A DNA stretch of 64,000 nucleotides, from NCBI RefSeq assembly GCF_000478825.2, contig NZ_CP007542.1:434001-498000 (forward strand), written 5' to 3'. The translations under genes and the position numbers were made by a program. Under the pieces are notes generated by a model. The model did not search any database and was not told the origin of the DNA. It saw nothing but the letters and a program-made list of their open reading frames with translations. Origin of the DNA: Synechocystis sp. PCC 6714. Its GTDB lineage: Bacteria; Cyanobacteriota; Cyanobacteriia; Cyanobacteriales; Microcystaceae. Below, one piece after another: positions 28,995 to 35,622 of the stretch. How positions within the stretch are numbered: position 1 is the first letter of the stretch; the number at the start of each line of letters is the position of its first letter.

Positions 28995-30034
28995 AAAAAC
29001 TAGAGGCGGCTAACCAAAAGCTAAAAGCAGGCAAAGTACATTTAACTCTGCAAGAATTTGGTGGTTGGTTGTCAGCTCGGGGAATGTTCCCCAGAAAAGA
29101 TGGCGGGGAAGGAAAAACCCAACAAAGATTGCCTTTGGGGATTACGGCTACCCCGGCGGGGATTGACCGGGCCTTTGCCCTTTGCCTGGAAATTAGGGCG
29201 GCCCTGGATTGCGATCGCTTCCGTTGGGCTGACTGGCTCCCTGACTATGCCCCAGAAAAATCTACCTTTGGGGATTGGATCGAGGCTTTGGGGGCGGATT
29301 ACTTAGCCAAGGGGGGTAAGCAAAAAACTTGGGAGAAGGAATATTTGGGGAAATGCTTTAACAAGGTGGATTGGTCGGCCCCGTTGGATGGGGAAGTGTT
29401 GCGGACGATCGTCATTGCTTCCCCGGCGGATTCTCGCACCCGGCGGCGGTTGGTAGGAGCCTATGCCCAATTACTCAAGTTTGCAGGGTTGCCCGATTGC
29501 GTTTCGGAATATCGGGGGAAGTATTCACCGCTGACCCCGGTTAACCCAAGGAATTTGCCCCCTGACTCCCTGTTATTGGATTTTTGGGCGGGGTTGGATG
29601 CTGACCCCTGGGGGACGGTGGCAGGGTTGATGATTGTCTATGGTCTGCGAAACTATGAATGTTTTTGTTGTGACCTGATTGATTACCCAACCCTGTACGT
29701 TGACCGGGGCAAAACCGACCGGGAACGCTTTGTTTTTCCTTTGTTGCCCCAATGGGCGGAAAGGTTAGATCCGTCCCTGCCTTTGCCCGATTGCCATGGG
29801 GACAATGAAGCTTTGGGAAGTCGCGTCACCCATGCCTTTAAGCGATTGGGGTTAACCGTTGCCCCCTACAATATCCGCCATTGTTGGGCGCGGCGGGCTT
29901 TTGAACAAGGTTTGGCCACTGACTTGGCCGCCGCCCTGATGGGCCATGGGGAGGAAGTACACAGAAAAACCTACCAGCGTTGGATCGAGAAACAATCCTT
30001 TTCTGATAGGTTCTATGGGAGTCTTAAGGGTTAG
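28991..30034 (+). CDS. int: Tyrosine recombinase (integrase)
   Basis: The 347-residue integrase catalyses site-specific insertion and excision at the tRNA. Its C-terminal catalytic domain shows box I arginine (VYGLRNYECF, about residue 220), the H-R pair in PYNIRHCWARRAF (about 296-303), a second histidine in LMGHGEEVH and the nucleophilic tyrosine in RKTYQRW (about 330). The N-terminal third holds the expected arm/core-binding helices. It starts 136 bases inside attL, transcribed away from the tRNA, and its stop overlaps the stop of the convergent membrane-protein gene. A shortened relative lies at 47123-47299. Confidence 0.95.
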   Translation: MKKLEAANQKLKAGKVHLTLQEFGGWLSARGMFPRKDGGEGKTQQRLPLGITATPAGIDRAFALCLEIRAALDCDRFRWADWLPDYAPEKSTFGDWIEALGADYLAKGGKQKTWEKEYLGKCFNKVDWSAPLDGEVLRTIVIASPADSRTRRRLVGAYAQLLKFAGLPDCVSEYRGKYSPLTPVNPRNLPPDSLLLDFWAGLDADPWGTVAGLMIVYGLRNYECFCCDLIDYPTLYVDRGKTDRERFVFPLLPQWAERLDPSLPLPDCHGDNEALGSRVTHAFKRLGLTVAPYNIRHCWARRAFEQGLATDLAAALMGHGEEVHRKTYQRWIEKQSFSDRFYGSLKG

Positions 30035-30294
30035 TTAGCCAGTAGCCTGGCCACAAATTCTGCCACAGTTCCCAAGACGGGGCTAAGAACAACAACAGAA
30101 GCGGCGGCGATGATGATGGTTCGGGAAGTTTGTCCCTGTTCTTTGACCAGTTGAAAGAAGCGATCGTCCCAGCGTTTAACTTCTTCCCTGAGTTTTTCCT
30201 GATTTTCTCTGATTTGGTGCTCTAAACTGTCGAGCCTTTGATTATTAGACTCCACCAAGGTAATGATTTTTGCTAGTTGGTCTTGTTCAGTCAT
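30031..30294 (-). CDS. Small coiled-coil protein with C-terminal membrane helix
   Basis: The 87-residue protein has a coiled coil (about residues 5-55, LVESNNQRLDSLEHQIRENQ) and one C-terminal hydrophobic helix (about 60-84). The shape resembles XhlA-like phage membrane proteins, but no function can be claimed. A frameshifted relative with the same layout lies at 47296-47536, beside the integrase remnant. The pairing of this gene with int is therefore old and conserved between two elements. Confidence 0.7.
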   Translation of the reverse strand: MTEQDQLAKIITLVESNNQRLDSLEHQIRENQEKLREEVKRWDDRFFQLVKEQGQTSRTIIIAAASVVVLSPVLGTVAEFVARLLAN

Positions 30295-30315
30295 GGCGGG
30301 TTATTCCTGGTTAAA

Positions 30316-30331
30316 GGGGCCAGCTGGCCCC
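30316..30331. other. Perfect GC palindrome before the coiled-coil gene
   Basis: GGGGCCAGCTGGCCCC is a perfect 16-bp palindrome in the leader of the gene at 30031-30294. It is one of three hairpins, one in each gap of the leftward gene group (30545-30562 and 30841-30857 are the others). Confidence 0.6.
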
Positions 30332-30341
30332 TAGGTTAATT

Positions 30342-30536
30342 TTAGTTGTTGCTTAAGCTATGTAGAATTTGTCGAATTTCTGAAGCTTGATTGCCACTCA
30401 AGCTATATGCCAAGGATCCGTCTTGGTCGTGGACAAGCATCCTTTCCCCTGTGTCGACAACGGAGGCAATCTTGTCCAGATTAATGAAGATCCCATTTTT
30501 GCCGGTGTTTGAGTCTGGTTGAAGATAAATAAACAT
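30342..30536 (-). CDS. Small element protein, unknown (64 residues)
   Basis: The protein MFIYLQPDSNTG... is acidic to neutral with a predicted beta-rich first half (IFINLDKIASVVDTGERMLV) and a short helix at the end. No family is recognised. It belongs to the leftward group 30031-31126, in which every gap contains a GC-rich hairpin. The hairpin just before its start (CCCCTGG-TTTT-CCAGGGG, 30545-30562) is followed on the minus strand by a T run and could act as an attenuator or terminator. Confidence 0.55.
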   Translation of the reverse strand: MFIYLQPDSNTGKNGIFINLDKIASVVDTGERMLVHDQDGSLAYSLSGNQASEIRQILHSLSNN

Positions 30537-30571
30537 GACAAAAACCCCTGGTTTTCCAGGGGCGATAGGGT

Positions 30572-30814
30572 TTAAACGATTACGGCGGAAATGTCTTTTT
30601 GATTGGCGATCATTGCGTCTAGGTCGGTGTAAATTTCCCAGCCTAGGGCAGTGATGATGTCTTGATCGGCTTGGACTAGCCAGGAAAACCGCCAGGGGAC
30701 GATTTTTAGGTGCTTTTCAACGTTGACATACCCTTGTTTGTGCAGTTTGCGCTTGACCAGGTTGTAGGTGTCAAGGGCACAGTCGGAATGGGTAGCGATG
30801 GAAATGGTAATCAT
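30572..30814 (-). CDS. Small element protein, unknown (80 residues)
   Basis: The protein begins MITISIATHSDCALDTYNLV and ends IANQKDISAVIV. Its alternating hydrophobic pattern suggests a compact alpha/beta fold. No motif or family is recognised, and there is no membrane segment. Expression is probably shared with its leftward neighbours. Confidence 0.5.
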   Translation of the reverse strand: MITISIATHSDCALDTYNLVKRKLHKQGYVNVEKHLKIVPWRFSWLVQADQDIITALGWEIYTDLDAMIANQKDISAVIV

Positions 30815-30840
30815 GGGAAAATTAGGTTAGTAAGTGAGTG

Positions 30841-30862
30841 GCCCCCTGGTTTGGGGGCTTTA
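30841..30862 (+). terminator. Hairpin with T-rich tail
   Basis: GCCCCC-TGGTT-TGGGGGC forms a six-base-pair stem followed on the plus strand by TTTATTTTG. The neighbouring genes are on the minus strand, so its role may be to block opposing transcription, or to act in the leader of the gene at 30572-30814. Direction is therefore uncertain. Confidence 0.45.
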
Positions 30863-30868
30863 TTTTGT

Positions 30869-31126
30869 CTATTTGCCGGGGGCCAAGACTTTCTGGATCT
30901 TGGTGTATTCCTCAAAGGTGAGAAGCCCATCACGGTAATACCGCTCGGAGCAACTCCCCAGGTCAACAATTTCCATCCCAGCGGCAAGGGTGGGTAGGAA
31001 GAATCGGATTCCCTCAAGCAATAGGCGTATGGCAGGTTCCCGGTTCCCAGTGAACTCTAGGAACATGATCGCCGCGTCGCACAGCTGGGAGATGGATCGC
31101 ACGTCAGCCGGTGTTAAATGACTCAT
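30869..31126 (-). CDS. Small helical element protein, unknown (85 residues)
   Basis: The protein begins MSHLTPADVRSISQLCDAAI and is predicted mostly helical, with FEEYTKIQKVL near its end. No recognised domain. It is divergent from the ribbon-helix-helix-like gene at 31268, and the four iterons lie in the shared 140-base promoter region, so it is likely to be under the same control. Confidence 0.55.
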   Translation of the reverse strand: MSHLTPADVRSISQLCDAAIMFLEFTGNREPAIRLLLEGIRFFLPTLAAGMEIVDLGSCSERYYRDGLLTFEEYTKIQKVLAPGK

Positions 31127-31151
31127 AGTTATTCGGTTGGTTAGGTACTGT

Positions 31152-31267
31152 ATGTCTAATAATAGACATGGCTAACTGATATGTCAAGTATTAGACATGG
31201 CTAACTGATTAAGTAATTATTAGACATGGCAAGCTAATATGTCTATTAGTTGTCATGGAGATTGATT
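31152..31267. repeat. Four 29-bp tandem iterons ending at a start codon
   Basis: Units begin at 31152, 31181, 31210 and 31239, exactly 29 bp apart. The consensus is an inverted repeat ATGTCTA-N4-TAGACAT followed by GGCTAACTGAT. Units 1 and 2 are closest to consensus; unit 3 has lost its left arm and unit 4 is degenerate. The last unit ends at 31267, directly before the ATG at 31268. Such arrays are typical operators or partition sites for ribbon-helix-helix proteins, which is what the adjacent gene looks like. The units abut with no spacers, so this is not a CRISPR array. Confidence 0.85.
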
Positions 31268-31663
31268 ATGGCTTTTGAATTAGTGAGGTTTAGCATTGCA
31301 AGCCCTTATGTAGAGATATTGGACAAGCAAAGGGAGGAAGGCGAATCAATTCACCAAGCCGCCAAAAGATTAATTTCTAATCTTCTGGAAGGCGATCGCC
31401 AATCATCCTCCCTGCCCCCCGACCTAGGCGATCGCCTAGGGGCGCTTGAGGATCGCCTTGAACGGGTAGAAGAAACCCAAGGTCTGTCCCCTAAAGACCT
31501 GGAGCGGTTGGCCAGCATTCTCAGAGGAGATTTGGGGCTTGGTGAAATTGGCGATCGCCTGGAAACAATCGAGTCCCGGTTAGAAAAATTTGAAAAGCAT
31601 CTTGACTGGGCCAAGCGGGAAATCTTGGATCAGCGAGGAAAAATAAAGAATAAGACACCCTAG
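31268..31663 (+). CDS. Ribbon-helix-helix-like regulator with coiled-coil tail
   Basis: The 131-residue protein begins with a pattern that fits a ribbon-helix-helix domain (beta strand VRFSIA, then helices YVEILDKQREEG and SIHQAAKRLISNLLEG; residues 1-42). The rest is charged, with heptads (LGALEDRLERVEE, LETIESRLEKFEKHL) that suggest oligomerisation. Three HIP1 sites in the gene each encode a GDR tripeptide. Start is the ATG directly after the fourth iteron. An autoregulated repressor or a partition-type DNA-binding protein is likely; the fold assignment is by eye. Confidence 0.65.
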   Translation: MAFELVRFSIASPYVEILDKQREEGESIHQAAKRLISNLLEGDRQSSSLPPDLGDRLGALEDRLERVEETQGLSPKDLERLASILRGDLGLGEIGDRLETIESRLEKFEKHLDWAKREILDQRGKIKNKTP

Positions 31664-31838
31664 CTCAAACCCTTATACAGTAAAGCTTTGAGCCCGTCTT
31701 ATTCTCTGTCTTATTCTTTTTTTTAGATGAGACATTATTTTTTTATTTTTTCTGAACTCCTTGCACAGCAAGGCTTTTACCCCGTCTTATGGGGTGTCTT
31801 CATCTCCGTCTTAGTTCAAAGCTAGTATAAGACACCCC
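31650..31838. repeat. GTCTTAT motif cluster 1 in an AT-rich spacer
   Basis: The heptamer GTCTTAT or a close variant occurs seven times in both orientations at about 31650, 31694, 31708, 31783, 31794, 31807 and 31827, usually preceded by CCC or GGGT. Between them is an extremely T-rich stretch (31711-31752). A second cluster lies inside the 3' end of the primase gene. Repeats beside an AT-rich tract near a primase gene suggest a replication origin or regulatory array. Confidence 0.7.
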
Positions 31839-31854
31839 AGGACTATCACCGGCG

Positions 31855-31880
31855 AAAAAAACCGCCCCCATAGGGACGGT
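31855..31880 (-). terminator. Terminator of the repressor-like gene
   Basis: Read on the minus strand, an ACCGTCCC-TAT-GGGGGCGGT hairpin is followed by seven T. It lies 20 bases after the stop of the leftward gene at 31901. Confidence 0.8.
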
Positions 31881-31900
31881 CAAAGGATGTAAGTCAAGGG

Positions 31901-32188
31901 CTAAACTGCTATACGTTCCAATTGGCGCGGATCCTGGGTTTGGTGGGAGTCTTGCCAGGAACATCCTATTAGTTGCTCAACAGACTTCCCAGACCGCAAC
32001 CAATATTCCATCAGTCGCCGCCATTGATCTAGTGATAGCCTCGTATCTGTTCCATTTTTTGCGTTGTAGTAGCTTTTTCTTGTCAATCCGATTAGCTCAC
32101 AAAATCGAGTCACAGGAAGACCAAGCTCCTTTCTAATGGTTTCCAAATCTTTACATCCTTCGCTGTTGACTTTTCTAACACTATCCAT
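31901..32188 (-). CDS. HTH repressor-like protein
   Basis: The 95-residue protein from the ATG of MDSVRKVNSEG contains a lambda-repressor-like helix-turn-helix (about residues 12-60, IRKELGLPVTRFCELIGLTR then KSYYNAKNG). The frame can be extended ten codons to 32218, but that start lies inside a palindrome that looks like its operator, so the inner start is preferred. The position, divergent from the primase gene, is that of an element immunity or copy-control repressor. Confidence 0.75.
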   Translation of the reverse strand: MDSVRKVNSEGCKDLETIRKELGLPVTRFCELIGLTRKSYYNAKNGTDTRLSLDQWRRLMEYWLRSGKSVEQLIGCSWQDSHQTQDPRQLERIAV

Positions 32189-32199
32189 TTTAAATAATG

Positions 32200-32218
32200 G
32201 TGTGTAGATTTTACACAC
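32200..32218. promoter_or_regulatory. Operator-like palindrome upstream of the repressor
   Basis: GTGTGTA-GATTT-TACACAC is a perfect seven-base inverted repeat just before the repressor's preferred start. It is a good candidate for autoregulation and for control of the divergent primase operon. Confidence 0.65.
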
Positions 32219-32310
32219 TCGACTTTTATTTCTGGGGGCTGTTCTTGGCGGATCACCCCCGGATATCCTTATTTTCTCCTATGAACCCCAAAACCGCAAA
32301 AAGACAAAAA

Positions 32311-32332
32311 ACCCCCTTTGGCTGAAGGGGGC
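32311..32332 (-). terminator. Minus-strand hairpin terminator before the primase gene
   Basis: The inverted repeat CCCCCTT-TGGCTG-AAGGGGG is followed on the minus strand by six T. It would stop antisense transcription from the primase side before it reaches the repressor. Confidence 0.6.
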
Positions 32333-32408
32333 TAGCAAGACTGCAAAAGTTAAAAACTTAGGGTTTATGTAGCAGAAGAACACGTCATCTAATACTCTTC
32401 ATTATATT

Positions 32409-34877
32409 ATGGCAAGCCGGAAAACGCAAGTACAGTCACAAGAAAAGCCAGCTTATTTTCTAGAATGGGAAGCATCAAAAGTAGCCCCAGAAATTATAGA
32501 TAAAAATGTTACTTTTCTAGAAGGAAACAACGCCTATGAAGCCCTCTTATATTCGCTGGGAGAGGAAGCCAGGACAAATTCCGGTCAATTACGACAGAAA
32601 TATTTACTGCGTTATAATCACCTTTTTGCTGGTGGTTGGTTTTGTTCAACTCTTGATCCTCTGGCTAACTTTTCTCGTACTGACTGGGGCTGTTTCAAGC
32701 CCTTAGAACCAAAGGAAAAAGACGGGAAGACAATCAAGTATGAGCATCCCCCCAATACACCCCCCAGGGCATTCTTTCTAGAAATTGGGGAAGCTCAATA
32801 TCAGAAAATTTCTGAGCTTTGGGAAGTGGGAAAGACGGGTAAATTTTGGGAATGGTTACAAGCTAACCCAACCATTCCCCTAATCATCACAGAAGGAGCC
32901 AAAAAAGCCGGGGCATTACTTAGCGCAGGTTACCCAGCTATAGCGTTGCCAGGGGTGAATTCTGGTTATCGAACGCTAGATGAGGAAAAATATCTCATTC
33001 CCGAAATCACGAAAATGGGCCAGCCAGGGCGGGAAATTATTCTCTGCTTTGACCAAGATAGCCGCTTTAAAACCCAAAAGATGGTCAACCGGGCCATTCT
33101 GGAAACCGGGAAATTATTGTTAAATCAAACCGGCCGGGTTTCTGTAATGGATTGGGAACCGGCGCAGGGGAAAGGCATTGATGACTGGATCGCCGCCCAT
33201 GGGGAAAAAGAACTCCATCAGCTAGTGGAGAACCGGCTAAGTTTAGCGGAATTTGGCGAAAAGAAAATCAGGAAAGTCCGAAAAATTACCCAAAATGCCC
33301 ATTTTTTGGATTTTCTCAGGGAAACAGAACTTGATAAAAAACTTAAATACAATCTGCTCAGCCTGGAAATTGAACTGGATGGAAAACAGTTTGATGACCC
33401 CGACTGGTTTTATATGTGGTTTTGCGATCGCTATTCTGTGGAGGTCAGCGAAAAAATATTCTTTGGAGGAGTGAATTATTTTGCTCAGTCCAATAAATAT
33501 CACCCTGTCAAGGATTACTTGGAATCCGTTGCAGATCTCCCCCCAGTTGACCTGGATAACGCGGCCGCACGCTATTTTGGACTGACTGATCCGATCTCCA
33601 ATATTTTGTTGAAGCGATGGTTAATTGGGGCGGTGGCCCGGATACATAAGCCCGGATGTAAGCTTCAGGGGGCTTTGATTCTTTACGGTAAAGGGGGGCG
33701 GGGAAAATCCACCTTCTTTGAGAAATTAGGCGGCCCCTTTTATGGGGGAGACGTTGACGATATTCGCGGCAAAGATAACCTGCTCAAACAACATAACTAT
33801 TGGATTATTGAATGCCAGGAATTTGACCAGATTACTTCCAGAAGTCAGGCGGCCGCCCTCAAGGGCTGGATCACCACAGATACCGACCAGATCCGCCCCC
33901 CCTATGCGAGAAAAGCATCCCCCCACCGCCGGGGCTTTGCGATTGGTGGGTCAGTTAATGGGATTGAATTTTTGTCCGATCCCACTGGCTCTAGACGATT
34001 TTGGATTTTGGATGTTGGCAACAAATTTGTTAACAATGATTTGTTGGAAAGTGAAAGGGACAATCTTTGGGCCGCCGTGGTTCAGGCTTATATCGCTGGG
34101 GAACGTTGGCACTTGACAGCCGAGGAAGAAAACAAAGTTTCGGATAGTAACAAACGCTATGAAGTTTCTGATGAGTGGACTGGGATTATAGAGGAATATA
34201 TTTCTGGTCGTAACGCATTGACAGCCATGGAAATTTTAACTGAGGTTTTGGAGTTTGAAGAAAAAGCCATTACAAGAAAAGAATCTCTGCGAATAACAAA
34301 CATTCTTACTTCCCTAGGTTGGGGGAAAATTGGGCAAAGGCGGGAAATTTACCAAGGGAGATCAAGACGGGGTAACTGGTGGGTTAGACCAGAGGTTATG
34401 GAGGCAATGGAAAGCGGAAAACTCAGTCCCCAAGCCAGTATCGCGGAAATTAAAGGGCTGTATCTTTCTGAGCTAAATCAGGAGGGTGTCTTAACCCCCC
34501 CGTCTTATTCTCCCCCCCCGTCTACATCTCCAGAAAGTAGTATAAGACGGCTAGAACCCAATGATAGGAACAAAAATGGGCAAGTGTCTTATACTACCCC
34601 TAAAATTGAGCAAAAAAAAGAAAAAGAAAAAACTTCCCCCGGAGAGAACGGGAGCTATGCAAACGAAAAAACTAATAAAACTCCCTTGGGGATACTGGAT
34701 GATTCCCACAGAGAAAGCCAGATAGAAGAAATAAATGGCTATAAAGAGATATTGGGGTTAACTACTGAAGACTTATGCAAAAAAGCCCAAGAATTAGTGG
34801 GGAAAGACTCAATCTTTGATTGCTCCCCCGCCGACTTGATAAACCTAATTTACTGGCTAAGGAGGCAATTACCATGA
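32409..34877 (+). CDS. Primase-helicase: TOPRIM-like (DUF3854) plus VirE/SF3 ATPase
   Basis: The 822-residue protein should start replication of the excised element. Residues about 150-280 look like a DUF3854/TOPRIM-type domain (PLIITEGAKKAGALLSAGY, then EIILCFDQDS and GIDDWIAAHG). Residues about 400-570 match the VirE/D5-like helicase. Walker A is LYGKGGRGKST, Walker B-like is YWIIECQEFD, and the family block DPTGSRRFWILDV follows. The C-terminal 150 residues are low complexity, and their DNA carries GTCTTAT cluster 2. The gene overlaps the next by an ATGA junction. Proteins of this type occur in plasmids, phages and satellites. Confidence 0.88.
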   Translation: MASRKTQVQSQEKPAYFLEWEASKVAPEIIDKNVTFLEGNNAYEALLYSLGEEARTNSGQLRQKYLLRYNHLFAGGWFCSTLDPLANFSRTDWGCFKPLEPKEKDGKTIKYEHPPNTPPRAFFLEIGEAQYQKISELWEVGKTGKFWEWLQANPTIPLIITEGAKKAGALLSAGYPAIALPGVNSGYRTLDEEKYLIPEITKMGQPGREIILCFDQDSRFKTQKMVNRAILETGKLLLNQTGRVSVMDWEPAQGKGIDDWIAAHGEKELHQLVENRLSLAEFGEKKIRKVRKITQNAHFLDFLRETELDKKLKYNLLSLEIELDGKQFDDPDWFYMWFCDRYSVEVSEKIFFGGVNYFAQSNKYHPVKDYLESVADLPPVDLDNAAARYFGLTDPISNILLKRWLIGAVARIHKPGCKLQGALILYGKGGRGKSTFFEKLGGPFYGGDVDDIRGKDNLLKQHNYWIIECQEFDQITSRSQAAALKGWITTDTDQIRPPYARKASPHRRGFAIGGSVNGIEFLSDPTGSRRFWILDVGNKFVNNDLLESERDNLWAAVVQAYIAGERWHLTAEEENKVSDSNKRYEVSDEWTGIIEEYISGRNALTAMEILTEVLEFEEKAITRKESLRITNILTSLGWGKIGQRREIYQGRSRRGNWWVRPEVMEAMESGKLSPQASIAEIKGLYLSELNQEGVLTPPSYSPPPSTSPESSIRRLEPNDRNKNGQVSYTTPKIEQKKEKEKTSPGENGSYANEKTNKTPLGILDDSHRESQIEEINGYKEILGLTTEDLCKKAQELVGKDSIFDCSPADLINLIYWLRRQLP
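34484..34598. repeat. GTCTTAT motif cluster 2 inside the primase gene
   Basis: Four close matches to GTCTTAT in both orientations (34488, 34501, 34541, 34586) and one weaker (34519) lie in the region that codes for the low-complexity part of the primase. The longer form AGTATAAGAC, or its complement, is shared with cluster 1 (31825). The low complexity of the protein here suggests that the DNA sites, not the amino acids, are under selection. Confidence 0.65.
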
Positions 34878-35104
34878 CAAAAAAAGAAATCAAGGGCCTG
34901 GTCGATTACTTAACCTACCTAGATGAAGTCTTGCAACAGCTAGGCACTTGGGAGGGAAGCACTGGTTACTGCGATTACCCAATTAATCTCACTCATTGCG
35001 AAAAATATCATCTGGCCAGGCTCACCCTGCCCAAGTTCCGCGAAATTAAACGCCACCTAATCGCCATCCATGACAAATTGCCAAGTGAGGGTGAGGATTT
35101 TTAG
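34874..35104 (+). CDS. Small acidic element protein, unknown
   Basis: The 76-residue protein starts MTKKEIKGLVDYLTYLDEVL; the ATG overlaps the primase stop (ATGA), which decides the start. It is predicted helical, with two cysteines (TGYCDYPINLTHCEKY). No family recognised. The coupling suggests a role in replication or its control. Confidence 0.6.
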   Translation: MTKKEIKGLVDYLTYLDEVLQQLGTWEGSTGYCDYPINLTHCEKYHLARLTLPKFREIKRHLIAIHDKLPSEGEDF

Positions 35105-35106
35105 CC

Positions 35107-35307
35107 ATGGGGAAAACCAAATTAAACAAACGGCTCTGGTTATCCACCACTGAAGCGGCTCAAAAATTGGATCGCCATCCTAGTTGGTTCCGAGCCAGGA
35201 TCAAATCCGGTACATTTAGGGTAGGCATCCACTACCGGAACACTAGCGATGGTGTTCGCCCCACTTATGAGTTCTGCTTAGATGAGATAGACAAGCTGTA
35301 TGAGTAG
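35107..35307 (+). CDS. Excisionase-like helix-turn-helix protein
   Basis: The 66-residue protein has the winged-helix pattern of excisionases and MerR-type adaptors: LSTTEAAQKLDRHPSWFRAR, then GTFRVGIHYRN and YEFCLDEIDKLYE. In an integrated element the natural role is to direct excision or to regulate the downstream operon. It is the first of two such proteins (see 39789). It overlaps the next start. Confidence 0.7.
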   Translation: MGKTKLNKRLWLSTTEAAQKLDRHPSWFRARIKSGTFRVGIHYRNTSDGVRPTYEFCLDEIDKLYE

Positions 35308-35622
35308 ATATGCAGACCAGTTGCCCATAGTAACCGAGCCATCCGCGGCCAATTTTTTACTAGGGACGGACGAAAACGACCCCAGAGCATTGGTAAGGAT
35401 TCCGACTGATGTCATACCAGATGAATTGCCCATTGATTGGGAGAACGCAGAAATAGGTAAGTCCCTGAAATGGGATGGGGAAAAGTTTGTTTTTTTTTGC
35501 CTTCCCCTCCTAGTTCTGGGGGAAGTGGCGGCGCTGTTATGGGCTTAGTGATGCAGTCAGCCTTTGCCCATGTTCTGTATGAAGAACCTGTTAGTTATGA
35601 CGTTATTGGAAGGGGATTTTAA
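35300..35622 (+). CDS. Virion-like small protein read through a -1 frameshift
   Basis: The gene starts at the ATG of MSRYADQLPIV. Its zero frame ends at 35548 with an unconvincing tail, but after nine T at 35490-35498 the -1 frame continues for about 40 codons as a sensible glycine-serine linker and helix (SSGGSGGAVMGLVMQSAF). It stops at 35620-35622, overlapping the next start as TAATG. The first part (ALVRIPTDVIPDEL, GKSLKWDGEKFV) resembles the start of phage fibre or neck proteins. Either programmed -1 slippage on the T run or a single-base length change explains the pattern. Confidence 0.65.

Noticed and set aside
31152-31267. Possible CRISPR array (29-bp regular repeats)
   Set aside because: The units abut with no unique spacers, contain an inverted repeat, are degenerate, and stop at a start codon; no cas genes are present.
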